Of a stretch of 64,000 nt of DNA, positions 21,608-32,891 are shown in pieces. A model generated the notes under the pieces. The model was not told where the DNA came from and did not search any database. It saw only the letters and a list, made by a program, of their open reading frames with translations. Within the stretch, counting starts at the first letter, position 1. Every line of letters starts with the position of its first letter. Origin of the DNA: Coprinus comatus (taxonomy: Eukaryota > Basidiomycota > Agaricomycetes > Agaricales > Agaricaceae); NCBI GenBank assembly GCA_034638255.1, contig JAWPGT010000090.1, forward strand, positions 1-64,000, given 5' to 3'. A program made the position numbers and the translations under genes.

Positions 21608-22126
21608 TTGTATTAAGCTACAACTTGATGAATCCCTAACCAGGATCTCTGTCATCATCTTCCTCCATGAACCTCTAACCCAGGTCTCTGCACTTGTTAC
21701 CCTCCCCAACTCAACTCCATGTGAACTCCTAACCAGAGTCTCTACAACCCCTTGCTTTTATTCCTTTGACAACCGCCTAACCCGCAACTGTTATTATTTG
21801 GAAAATTAGCACAAACCCTCATGCATAGGATCAAGATCTGGGCTGATAACACACCTTGCCATCAAGCAGGACTACCTTAAGCAAGTAGTGGCTGATAATA
21901 TACCCTCTTAAAGAAGAAGGGCTGCCTTTAGCAAGCAGCACCCCAAGTTTCCATAATTACCTCCCACTGAATTTCCTCTTCCACCCCCTCATCTTCCAGA
22001 CAACCACCCAACCCTCCTCCCATATCAAGAGATGCAAACAAACAAGAACTAGTTGATCTCTTTGACTCTGCTGTACAAATCCCAGAGGTCAGCACAACCT
22101 TTGGAACTCCTTCAGTTAGGAGGTAC
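21608..22126 (+). other. Probable internal remnant of an LTR element
   Basis: No intact gene. Several short frames and an imperfect ~50-bp duplication (GGGCTGATAACACACC... and TGGCTGATAATATACC..., about 21840-21950) are seen. The segment lies between two unrelated LTRs. Confidence 0.35.
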
Positions 22127-22491
22127 TGTAAGGGCGACTTACGTTGGCGACAAATGGCCCGATAACTAGCAAGGAATCCAAAGTTATATTTGATCGGAAA
22201 CATATTACAGAACAGATACAACATACCTAGTGAGGAATCCAAAGAGAAAGAGTTGGGGATTCACTCGCACAGGCTACACACAATATATACTACTATACAA
22301 ACAGAGATGCCAGCTATTGTCCAGAGGGATGTTGTAATATGGACAATGGGAACAATGGGGGATGAGTCACGTGAGGGGGCAAGTCATGAAAGTGCGAAGT
22401 CAGGAGGTGTTCTGATGGAAGTCGGAATATCGGAGGATCAGTCGGTAGTTGGTGTGTCGGTGTAAGGGTCAGTGAGGAAGGTCTCCTTACA
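22127..22491 (+). repeat. LTR (365 bp), family also present at 1-130
   Basis: It starts TGTAAGGGCGAC and ends GTCTCCTTACA. The flanks GGTAC and CTAGA are not a target duplication. A purine tract (TTAGGAGGTAC) precedes it, so it may be the 3' LTR of whatever element 21608-22126 belongs to. Confidence 0.7.
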
Positions 22492-23442
22492 CTAGATGGT
22501 AGATACATATTAAGCAAGATGATAAAAATATATCTGAAGTATTGTGACGTACCTCAATAAGTCTTTCAGTTGGAATTGCGCCAAAGCATTTGACTACAGC
22601 AGCCGTGAAATGTTGACGGCTCCAAGCAATTTGGGCACCTTAAACTTGGCCAGATTCTGCATGCATGTGTGCATATGCAGTTTTACTCTCATTAAGGAAT
22701 CTTTACAACAACATCAGCCATTGCATAAAATTTTTACGAATTGCTGGTGCTCACCTTTATAGCCAGTGTCAACTTTTCCCTTCCTGTAGAGATATCCATG
22801 AGTGGGAGTGTGGAGAGATATATTTTCAAGTATATCAGTAGTTGGTATATTGAGGTCTGGCATTTCAACAGTTCTGCAAGTCATGGTGTTAAACAATGTC
22901 AGTGTAAGACGTTGTGAGAGAGTGAAAGAGAGGGGAAGAGAGTGAAAGAGAGGGGAAGAGAATGAAAGAGAGGGGAAGCAATGAACTTACAAACTTCACT
23001 GTAAAACAAAGTTCATGTTTCTGTAACATTTGGTGGAGCACTGGCCAGTGGTTACCTATTCAGAAATTCTGTTCTCGAGAAAAAAAATGTGGCATTTGGT
23101 AGAGCCATGGTTACCTATTCCGTACTTGAGAAAAACAAGAGAAATGTGGTGTTCAGCAGAGCACTCATTGACACATTAATATATTAGTATTAAGGAAACA
23201 AATTAATATTGTATGTGTTTGGACTTACAGGTTAATGCCAGATATTTGGTGAGTGGCTGGACAGAGCAATAGCTGAGACCCAAGGACTTACGAAAATCAT
23301 TCAAAAACATTTGTAAGTATACCAATTTTTATTTTGGAATTACTTGATGTATAGAAATGAGATATGCCATAACTAATGTTTGCGGTGAGGTTGTAGATTA
23401 TAAAAAGGGTTGAGGTGCTATACTACAATATTCAAACAAGCC
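22492..23442. other. No clear gene; short tandem repeat at 22917-22978
   Basis: A 21-bp unit (GAGAGTGAAAGAGAGGGGAAG) is repeated three times at about 22917-22978. A minus-strand frame at 22714-22896 (ISLHTPTHGYLYRKGKVDTG) could be an old exon but is not recognised. Possible upstream exons of the gene at 23443 may lie in 23220-23440. Confidence 0.4.
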
Positions 23443-24979
23443 ATGCCAGCCATGCAAGCTTTACCATCTCAGAACACTCCAATTATTACGTTTCTACCCA
23501 TACTACCTCCTCAACCCAATGAAGTTGTATCACTTGTTCGTGTATATGTGTTATGATCTTGCCTATACCTCCGTTTCGGTATAGACAATGCTACGATGGA
23601 CCTCTTCAAGGTGCTCGTAGGAGGAGAACGTCTACTCTTACTGAGACTACTTTCAGGGGACGACCTCCACAGTACTCAGACTGTAGATCACAGGTGTTCC
23701 TTACTAATAAGCCGTTTGTGCAAGAGTTAGAGCTGACTCCGAGTTCTGGGGTTATCAGGCAGAGGACAGAGAGCGAGATAGCAGAGAGAACTAGAGAGGC
23801 AATGAGTATTAAGCTGAAGCTTAATCTCTGTTGCTGTCCATGTATTTATACAACTACGGGTACAGGTTGTAGGCTATGCTTGATACATGTGAGACAGGGG
23901 AGTGAAACTATCTACAGCTGAAACAGTGAGTGAAACGACAAGTGGAAGTCCGTAGAAAGTACTAGTCCGAGGCTATACGAAACAGTAGTCCAAGGCTATG
24001 TGAAACGAGTAAGAGAAAGTACACTATCGTCCATCATTAGTTCTAATGATTAGTCGTGATAAATATGAAACTGTAACAATATGCTTTTGAAGAAGTAAGT
24101 CACTGTTGTATAACTTAATACACTATCTGATTACAATCCTTTATTTAGGTGTACATGTTTCCCCATGCATTCAACATCTGTATCACTCAAGATCAGTTAT
24201 CGTTCTTCAAAAACTATGACTTCGGCCATGCCACCCAGTTCCCTTTCTATCAATACCAAGTTTTTGATGTAATATGCCATGAGTTCCTCGAAATCGTGAC
24301 CCATTCTTCACTAGAGATTAATCAGTATAATCCTTGGGTCCTGATTTGGAAATCTGACCTTCTTGATTTCTGTTGCCTTGACCTCCGCTTCTATGTAAAC
24401 AGCCTCTTAGAAGCAAGTGGACAGTCACTTCTAGCTGCTGGAGTGTTTGAGAATGGACCAATCAATTCATCATTTGATGATTCATTGTTGGATGGATCTG
24501 GGGATAGTGATTCTGGGGATAATGATGAAGCCAAAGTGATTTTGGACTTGACGTTGGATAAATCTGGGGACAGTGATTCTGGGGGTAATGATGATGAAGT
24601 CAGAGTCATTTTGGACCTGACATTAGATGAATTGGATAGGGAACCGATTGTGATTGATTTGACTGAGGATAATTCAGATGATTCAGATGAATTGGATCAT
24701 ACTCACCAAAATATTATTTGCCAACCCACTCCCATATTCATTTTACCAAGAGCTGCTCCCAGATTTATTCTACCAGAAATCACCCCAAGTCCCCCTCCAA
24801 GCCCTCTCCCCACCCAGTACCAGCCTGAATCAGGTCCAGTTCATTCTTCAGCAAGAACTCGTGTTGGCAGGAATGATGCATCATGTAGGGCCTGGAATTC
24901 TGGAGATGATAATGAGGCTATGGTCATCCCTTACGCAAGTTATTTGAAAGGGTTGGCTGTGAAGCGAGAGAGGGAGTAG
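23443..24979 (+). pseudogene. Unknown gene with three tandem SUMO-interaction-like motifs, split by a solo LTR
   Basis: Exon 1 starts at ATG 23443 (MPAMQALPSQNTPIITFLPI), is interrupted at 23548 by a solo LTR and resumes at 24084. An intron (24095-24148, GTAAGT..TTTAG) follows in phase 0, and exon 2 runs 24149-24979. With the LTR and one ATATG removed the frame is open throughout. The N-terminal ~110 residues of exon 2 look globular and are not recognised. Three motifs follow at exon-2 residues ~130, ~153 and ~167: VILDLTLD, VILDLTLD and IVIDLTED. Each is a hydrophobic core next to acidic residues, as in SUMO-interaction motifs, and they are separated by a duplicated Gly/Asp/Ser segment. A Pro-rich tail ends in basic residues. 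It lies just upstream of KDZ-2 on the same strand, so it may be an accessory gene of that element (inference). Confidence 0.6.
23549..24078 (-). mobile_element. Solo LTR (530 bp) with ATATG target duplication
   Basis: An inverted copy of 21103-21607. TG..CA termini, with exact duplication ATATG at 23544-23548 and 24079-24083. It sits inside exon 1 of the SIM-motif gene. Confidence 0.93.
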
Positions 24980-25487
24980 TTATTACTGGTAGCTAGTAGT
25001 GTAGTAGATCAATAATGTTTATTTCAATATTCAACATTACATGATGGTGGATCAATATTAGTAATAACTAATTACCCACAGTGACAATGAATGTTAAACC
25101 TCCATAAACTCAAAATTCAGGAACAGTTCCTTGAACTCTTGCATCATACCTGTACCAAATACTGAAATTATGAAACAACTATACTAATACTGAAAATATA
25201 TACCAAAATTATGTCATTTCAACGGACCTCCTTCCCACCCATTGCAACCAAAGTAACTACCACCTAACCATCTTCTCACCTCATCACAACTCACCAAGTA
25301 ACCACTAGCCATCTTTCCACCTTGTCGCAACTCACCAAGTAACCACCAGCTTACTATCTTCTTATTTTCTTGCAAGAGTCAAAACTCACAAAGTCACCAG
25401 AATTGTTATAAGTTTAGAACCAGTGAGTACATCCCTCTGTTTCTTGCTACATCCTTAAATACTAACAAAACAAAATGTTGAACAGTT
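24980..25487. other. Intergenic, no gene seen
   Basis: AT-rich sequence between the SIM-motif gene and KDZ-2. An imperfect ~50-bp direct repeat containing CAACTCACCAAGTAACCAC lies at about 25285-25355. Confidence 0.4.
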
Positions 25488-28400
25488 ATGAGAAGGCATG
25501 GCAGAGTACCCAGTGGAAAAACATGCAAATTCAATGACTCTGATGGTGAAGACAATGCTGAAGAAATCCGATTTGTTTGCTCACGGTCAAAGAAGTGCCA
25601 TACAGAGACAATCACATATGATATATCTCACCAATCCATGCCATCCATATCCAAACATGTTCCTCTACGGCCACCTACTCCACCTATAACTTCTGTTCCC
25701 AAGGATATTCATCTACCACCACCCGAAATTAATGCTGAAGAGACATGTAAGAAAAGTGCTAGGGATCAGGTGAGCTGTCTACAGGCTGCTATTGTCTTTG
25801 TGTTCACTGATGTTTATTTTTTATGTTTAGGGAATGTTTTCACAGTTGCAACCATTTTTGGACCAAATTGAAGACCTGAAGACGCTTTTAATACTATCGG
25901 AATACTCTAAGGCAGTCCACAAGATTGATTGTGCTCAATGTCACTCAAATAACCCCAGCATATATCGTTGTTTAGAGTGTCGATCAGGAAGTCTTCCCAT
26001 ATGCCATGAATGTATAATCTCGAACCATAGTCACAATCCTCTCCACCAAATTCAGGTCTGGCAAGGCACTCATTTTGCACATGAGTCATTGTACAACCTA
26101 GGCATCACCATATACCTTGGTCATTGTGGAACTGCATACCCTTTCCAAAGTCCAGAAAAGGCTTGAGAACTTGTTTTTGTTCATACAAATGGTATCCATC
26201 AACACTATGTTCTATTCTGCTGTTGTCCAGGAGTAGAACCTATAGCCCAGCTTATGGCTGAACATTGGTTTCCTGGATCAATGAAAGATCCATCTACTCT
26301 CTTTACATTCCAACTTCTCGAATCCTACCATATTCTTTCAAAGACTTCGAAAATCACTGCATATGATTATTTTTGTACATTGCAAGAGTTGACAGATATC
26401 ATGATACCTGGCAAGATTGAGGTAAGCTTATGCATTCCTGTCTCTATTTTTAACACAACTCTATTTCAGGACCGGTACCGAGAACTTTTGCTGGTCATGT
26501 GGGTTTGGCATTACTTAATACTACTGAAGCAATCCGGTCAACTCCATAACATCAACAACCACATTACCAACCAACGACTAGGTTCACTTGCACTCTGATG
26601 CCCTGCCTGTCCCAATATTGGGTTTAATGTTGATAAAGATGTTGTTTGGAATGCTCCTGAATCGGATATGTGAGTTGTTTCTATATGATATTTTTGTTCT
26701 CTAATGGTCCTAACAATATGTCTAGTCATAAGTACACCCAGTTCCTGTCAGTAGATGGCAATTTTCAACCCCAGCAGAAAAATAAACTGCAAGACTCAAA
26801 TGATATTGCATTGAACAATGGCAATGCATACTTTGTTAGAGATGAGGAGTACCAGAAATACCTAACATGACTAGATAGAAATACCATGGAGGTAAGTACT
26901 ATAGATTTACAAATCACAATCCTACGTTAACTTACCTATTTCTCAGCAATCAACATGCTCAAATCTGAAGGCTGTCCATCAGCAACAAATGATTAAATTC
27001 AAAAATACAACTGTGAGTGGTGTAGTTGCAGTACAGTGTGCACGACATGGTTTCTATTTACCTCAAGGAATGGTTGATCTCCAAAAAGGAGAAAGGTAAG
27101 TAAAAAGAAATTATCGTTATATTACACTACCTAATATCACTTCCACAAGCTACGCAAGGACTGACTATGCAGTAGCGAGTGCGCTAGGTCTAGAGTCAAT
27201 ACACCAACACCAGATCATGTTAAGCTATGATATCTGGTGCCAATATCATATCAACTTGAAGAAGTGAATGCATGCCAACTTCCCACACATGGATTCTGTC
27301 TTCAACCGTGTTGATGGTGCAATTCCGAAGATGCATATTCATGGTCATGGGGAGCAATGCCAGCTCTTCCACTCATTCCTTTATAAGCCACATTCAGGGA
27401 TGATGTATGGTGAAGGCATTGAGAGCTCATGGTCTGAACAGAATCATGCAGCAGGAAGTACTAAAGAACAGAATAGTGGGCACAGGCACGATTCCCTGGA
27501 TGACTTCAATAACTACTGGAATTGGTATAAGCTTCTTTTACTTAGTGAGTTTGTTCCCCAACTCATCCCAATACCAAACTAATACATATACATTCTAGTT
27601 TTGAGCTTAATGGCTCAATATATTAAATACAAAACTCAGCTACACACCACCACTGAACTATTCAATTCACTACAGAACCAGTTTTCCGAAGCTCTCATTG
27701 AAACATGGAAAGAAATGGAATGTAACCCCCCAACTAACAAAAATGGCAAGCCTCAAAGCGTATATCAGGCTTGCTTAGTCCAAGGTAAGTTTTAATTATA
27801 ACAAATATATTACATCATTGACCATGTCACATGTGACACTAGTTCCTTCCCAACGGTCTCAATTAGGAATCGTAGTTGAGAAATTCACTCAAGAAACTCA
27901 AGACTTATGCCCGACATTTGTTCATGTGATTGAACAAGGTTTTGCCCTTGAAATAGAGCAGTAAGTTGACACTTTCCCAACTAAAATATTTCTACTAACA
28001 TAATAAAGATGTCAACTTACATCTAGAATTAAAGGCGAACATTTGGATGATGAACAAATTGCTCTTGCAAGGTCCAACTTACGCATCCAAATACTTGAGT
28101 GGTTGTCTGACTTGAAGTCAGTCTGCCCTGATATTCAACTACCTCATATTCTTGAAGATGATATGCCAGCTGAACTCCTACCTATTCATCTCCCCTCTCA
28201 TATCCCTCATTTCAAATATACAAATTCACAGCTGCCCCAAGCCCTTGATATACTCACCAAGATTGAATATGAGATGTAATTAGGCCAGGCCTATGATGCA
28301 ATAGATGATCTTCACACAAGTATTCATGTTTGTAACATGCAATATATTGGGAAGCAACAACACACATATGGTACCAATCCAAATACCCATGCAAGGACTA

Positions 28401-28978
28401 TTGTACAAGCGGCTGAAGATGAGAAGACACACTGTGCAGAACGTTATCATCTGGCATATACCACTCTGACTATACTTGGTCTACCAGAGTCATCTGAGCT
28501 TAAACCACTATTACAAACAGATCTTTGGGGGAAGGACATGTATGGAATGAGTGCAGTGGGTGATTCAGGTAGAAGAGAGCCTTGGTTCTGGGTCATTGGG
28601 AAGCCGGAGGATGTAACAAATGAAAAGTGGGACCGTGAACGTGAGTTATGTTCAATTAAGAGAACGAAAATGACACACTAACATATCCTTGTAGTAGATC
28701 AAGTCCGATGGTTTCAATCTTGTGCAGGGGTGCAAAAACTACAAGAAGAAGTGGAAATACTTGAAGAGGAAATGAAACGAACAGAGCGATCATTTTCAAA
28801 TTTGGTTGGGCTTTGGGAAAAGATGGGTGATGAGATGTTGGATCAGTCAGAGGACAAAGATACTGGCATGGTGTTCAGGAACTATGCCTATAAACAGGCT
28901 AATATATACTCTCAGTTATTGGAACACTCGCAAATGTATTTCCAAGGCACTGGCGGCTTAATCTACTATGTTTTGTAG
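25488..28978 (+). pseudogene. KDZ transposase with CxC2-like cysteine cluster (KDZ-2), nearly full length
   Basis: A multi-exon gene with introns at about 25770-25830, 26422-26469, 26670-26725, 26892-26946 and 27096-27149, plus others further on; phases agree where checked. The N-terminal region has a cysteine cluster (CAQCHSNNPSIYRCLECRSG, then CHECIISNH) of the type that accompanies KDZ transposases. The transposase core shows FLSVDGNFQ near 26.75 kb, LSYDIWCQY near 27.22 kb and GEGIESSWSEQNH near 27.42 kb, which carry the expected acidic catalytic residues. A long C-terminal helical region ends at 28978. Stops interrupt it at 26164, 26596, 26868, 27265 (all TGA) and 28277 (TAA), mostly where Arg fits. 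It is dead, but the body is well preserved. Confidence 0.82.
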
Positions 28979-29279
28979 TCAGCTCGGATTGCTTCAATAT
29001 TCACTTAGATTAATATAATATTTAGTTGGCTTCAATTGCTTAGATTACTTCAATTGCTTAAATTAATTATAATATCTCTTTGGCTTGATCCACTTGGATG
29101 GCTCAGATAGCTTTGTTGGCTTAGATTAATATATATGTTATAGTCAATTGGGTACCAAATTATTACATCATTATTAAACAAGTGTCGAAAAGAATGATGA
29201 ATAAAAGTATAATATATTCAAGCACATACTATAACATGATAGGTAAGCCTAATAATCCGTGTTAGTGGACTGAAGCACT
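28979..29279. other. AT-rich spacer with repeated TTGGCTT/TTGCTTAGATTA words
   Basis: No gene. Short words such as TTCAATTGCTTAGATTA recur in different versions between 29000 and 29140. This may be the 3' terminal region of the KDZ-2 element. No clear TIR partner was found. Confidence 0.35.
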
Positions 29280-30276
29280 TAAGCCTTCCCCTTGAATTCA
29301 AGGGTGAATCCAAGCCAGTGGTGCATTGAATCAAGTAATCCTAGGCAACCTCCATGCTGAGGTTCCTGGTGAAGGAGTGTGTGGCATTCAGAGTTGTTTT
29401 GATGAATGGATTCGAGGTCAGCGATGTATGTTTCACATGATAGTTGGAATCGAACAAGCTGAGTGTTAGGGGAATATGGGAGAGGGATGCATGTGGTGGA
29501 ACCATTGGCAGGAGCCAAGGTTTGGGTTGGGAGTATGGTGGAGGGGGCATTGGTAGTAGTAGTAGTAGTTGTGTTGGGAGGAGGGTAGAGCATCAAACTG
29601 GGGATTTGGTCAAAGTCCATGTCTTTCTTTATAGTCTTTTAGGATTGCTCCTGAATTGGTAAGATTCGATTCAGGCTCCCAAGAATCTTCCGTGGAAGAG
29701 TATCCTTTCTAGTGAACAAGATACCATCTTGTCCTCCGCATTCCTCAGTGGTTAAGGATATTTTCGACTTCATATTCTTCTTCTCCATTTACAATGTCAG
29801 GAGGTGGTGCTGTAAACATCTTGCCATATACATCATTCTCTTTGACAGGAGTGAGGAGTTGGATATGGAATTTGTTGTGGATCCTCCATGTCTTTGGTAA
29901 CTCTAGCTCATAGGTGGTTGTTCCTATTTTGCACAGAATTTTAAAGGGGCCTTCTCGGTGTTGTGCCATCTTTTTAGATTTGTACTTGATTTAGAGATTC
30001 CTGTTATTGAGCCAGACCCATTGTCCTGGTTCTAAGGTTGGTAATGGTCTGTTTGATCAGGTGGCCATAAGCTGACACATATGTTCATGGGCTTCTTGAG
30101 CTTGTTCTCTTGTTTGCTTGAGGTATTCAAATCAAGATGAGATAGATGGAATGTTTGAGGGTTCTTCCATAGTATGGAATGTTTTTGGTGCATAGCCATA
30201 CATTAGTTCGAATGGGGTTTGAGTGTGACCAGCATGGGTGTGGGAGTTGTGTGTAAATTTGAGGATAGGCAGTGCC
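29280..30276 (-). pseudogene. gypsy-2 integrase C-terminus, chromodomain and extension
   Basis: On the minus strand the block MAQHREGPFKILCKIGTTTY (29969 downward) and YEVENILNH followed by a damaged KGYSSTEDSW chromodomain correspond to gypsy-1 12150-12440. Downstream, 29620-29280 encodes a Thr/Pro-rich linker and DLESIHQNNSECHTLLHQE, similar to the gypsy-1 extension block FLESIHRKPYELGFLLHEI. The extension is therefore a shared part of this lineage. Confidence 0.72.
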
Positions 30277-30281
30277 CATAC

Positions 30282-30628
30282 TGTCAGGAATACTCTAGAC
30301 AGTCCCCAAGGTCAGTATCTATTGTTGGTTGAGGTTAGAAGAGCTGTGGTTGGATATTCTCTTTGGAGTTCTGGACTTGTAGATTGTTTCTGCTTTCTGT
30401 GACATCACAATGTTATGTCACACATTACTGAAGCGTCCTGCAGACACATGAAGACTCTCTAGTCTAATACAAGTGTCTGCAGGTGAGTAGTTAAGAAGTT
30501 ATTATATATCCCAGTCTAATACAAGTGTCTGCAGTGTTTGTGCTCTATCTCAGTCATTTCTTATCAGTTTCCTTCCATTCCTTCGTCATTGTGCTCGTCT
30601 CGTCATCCTCTACGATCCTGCGCTTACA
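30282..30628 (+). mobile_element. Solo LTR (347 bp) with CATAC target duplication
   Basis: It starts TGTCAGGAAT and ends GCGCTTACA. CATAC flanks it exactly (30277-30281, 30629-30633). Compared with the copy at 18341 it has a 54-bp insertion consisting of a second AGTCTAATACAAGTGTCTGC block plus a 32-bp spacer. Confidence 0.93.
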
Positions 30629-30633
30629 CATAC

Positions 30634-32891
30634 CCAAGAGTTAGGGTTTGCAGAGCAGTAGATGGATAGGAATAGTTCGATCTCTTGATTGAATCTCTCA
30701 GTTGATCTGTTGGATTGAGGGTGATAAGTGGTCAAGTATGCTGGGTCTATATTTAGTTTTGAATAGAATTCTTGCATTGACTTGGCAATGAATTGGGGTC
30801 CTCAATCTGAGATAACCTTTTCAGGAGTTCCAAATTTGGCAAATAACCATTCTATCAATAGCTTGGCTATGTCATCGGCTGTGGCTGTTTTCAAGGTAGG
30901 AATAATTAATATCCCCTTTGTAAGTCTATGGTCCACTATGGACAATATAGAGTCATAGGGGCCATCTGGAGGTAGATCCGTTATCATATCCATGGTGATT
31001 TGGGTGAATGGACAGATGGAAGCAGGTCCTTTTATGGGTTGTAAAGGTGCTTTGAGTGGGTGGCAGTTAATCTTGTATTGTTGACAAGTTCCACAACCTT
31101 GAATGTAGTTGTGTACAAACAAGTTCATACCAGGCCAGTAACAGTATTGCTTTAGTTTTCATAAAGTTTCTGTAATTCCTGGGTGTCCAGTAGTGATATG
31201 GTCATGTACTCTTTGTAAGAGGGATCATCAAAGAAGAAGATCATCAGGGATGACAATCTTATTCTGGTAGCAAAGGAAACCATCATCATCGATGACATAT
31301 GTTTCGGGAATAGATGAAGACTGTTGTTCAGTGACGTCTTTTATTTTCTGACCAATGAGGTCATCAATAATGCAGATTGACGTTTCTTGTAAATCTGTGG
31401 AGAATAATGACAGGGGTAGTGCAGTTACGTCATGGTTATCGTCTCCAATAGGTACGTGATCAGGTCTCCAGGATAGATGATCAGTGGGACCATTTTTCTT
31501 GCCAGGAATATGTCGGATTTCAATGTTGAATCGTTGCATGTAGGCTGTCCATCGTGCTTGTCATCAGTTGAGATCTTGAGGATTCTTCCAACATTTGAGG
31601 TTTTCATGATCAGACCACACAATGGTTTTGTGTGGTGATCCTTCAAAGAGTGTCTCCATTCTGTGAGTGCTCAAATTATTGTGAGAAATTCTTGCTCTGA
31701 GCAATGATAATTGCATTCAGTGGGATTGAAACTTCAGCTGTGATAAGCGACTGGGTGCTTGACTCTATTGGTGTCTCGTTGTAGTAAGACAGCTCCTGTT
31801 GCATATAGAGATGTGTTGCATTCTATTTCAAACAGTTTAGTTTGATTGGCAACTGTGAGGATGGGCTGTGTGAGAAATCGCGCTTTCAGATCTTTGAATG
31901 AAGACTGGCATTCAGATGTCCAATCAAATACTTTAGTATTAGACATAAGAGCGTTAAGCGGATGTGTGAGGTTGGAGTAGTTTTGAATGAATTTGTGGTA
32001 GAAGTTGCAAAATCCAATGAACTTGTGAACATCTTGTACTGATTTAGGTATGGGCCATTGTTGGATGCCTTGTAATTTGGCTGGGTCCATGGCAATGTTG
32101 TTGGGAGTGATGATTACACTGAGATACTCAAGGTGTTGTTTTTCAAATTCACATTTCTCTGTTTTGAGAAATAGATCATTCTTTAGGAGGATTTGTAGTA
32201 CTTCTTTAGTAATGCGGTGAAGTTCCTCTTTAGTTTTGGCATGCATGAGAATATCATCCATATAGACAATGACTTCTCCATCATCTATCAGCTTTCTAAA
32301 CAATGAGTCCATCATTGCTTGGAAGGTAGCTGGCAAATTGCACATTCCAAAGAACATGACTGTGGGTTTGAAAAGTCCTTTAGTTGTTTTAAAGGCTCCT
32401 TTCCATTGATCTCCATCTTTTATGTGGATATTGTTATATCCTAGACAAACATCAAGTTTTGTGAACTATTTTGAATCTCTCAATTTGTTGAGTATTGACG
32501 AGATGAGGGGAATGGGATATGTATTTTTGATGGTGTGCTGGTTCAGATATCTGTAATCTTGACAGGGCCATAGTTTTCCATCTTTCTTTCCTACAAAGAA
32601 GAAAGGGGAGGCCATAGGAGATTTTGAGGGTCGAATGTAACCTTTTTCAAGATTTTCTTTCAGAAAGGTATTGAGTTCCTTCTCTTCTAGAGGTGATAAC
32701 CAATATAGTTTAATTGAACAAGCTTCAAATGAATCTTTGAGTTCAATTTTATGATCCCATGGTTGGGTTTGAGGAAAGTGTTCTGATGCTTTCTTATTAA
32801 AGAGTTTGTAGAATTTGGCAAACTCTTTAGGAACAACTTTCTTGGGGTCATCCTATTTCTTGTCACCAAATTGTTGAGCAATGGTGTTGAA
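30634..32891 (-). pseudogene. gypsy-2 RT, RNase H and integrase core
   Basis: RT reads FFFVGKKDGKLWPCQDY near 32.6 kb, FGMCNLPATFQAMMD near 32.3 kb and catalytic YMDDILMHA near 32.26 kb. RNase H has IECNTSLYATGAVLL near 31.8 kb, with Asn in place of the usual catalytic Asp. The linker includes HIPGKKNGPTDHLS. The integrase zinc module (GCGTCQQYK) and DDE residues (MDMITDLP, VISD) lie at 31.13-30.8 kb. Stops include a TAG where gypsy-1 has a Trp (SKWFTKLD), consistent with G-to-A change. Confidence 0.83.

Noticed and set aside
23549..24078. Inverted pair 21103-21607 / 23549-24078 as TIRs of one 3-kb DNA transposon
   Set aside because: Each copy has LTR-type TG..CA ends with a TATA-like box, and 23549-24078 alone is flanked by an exact 5-bp duplication, so it is an independent solo LTR.
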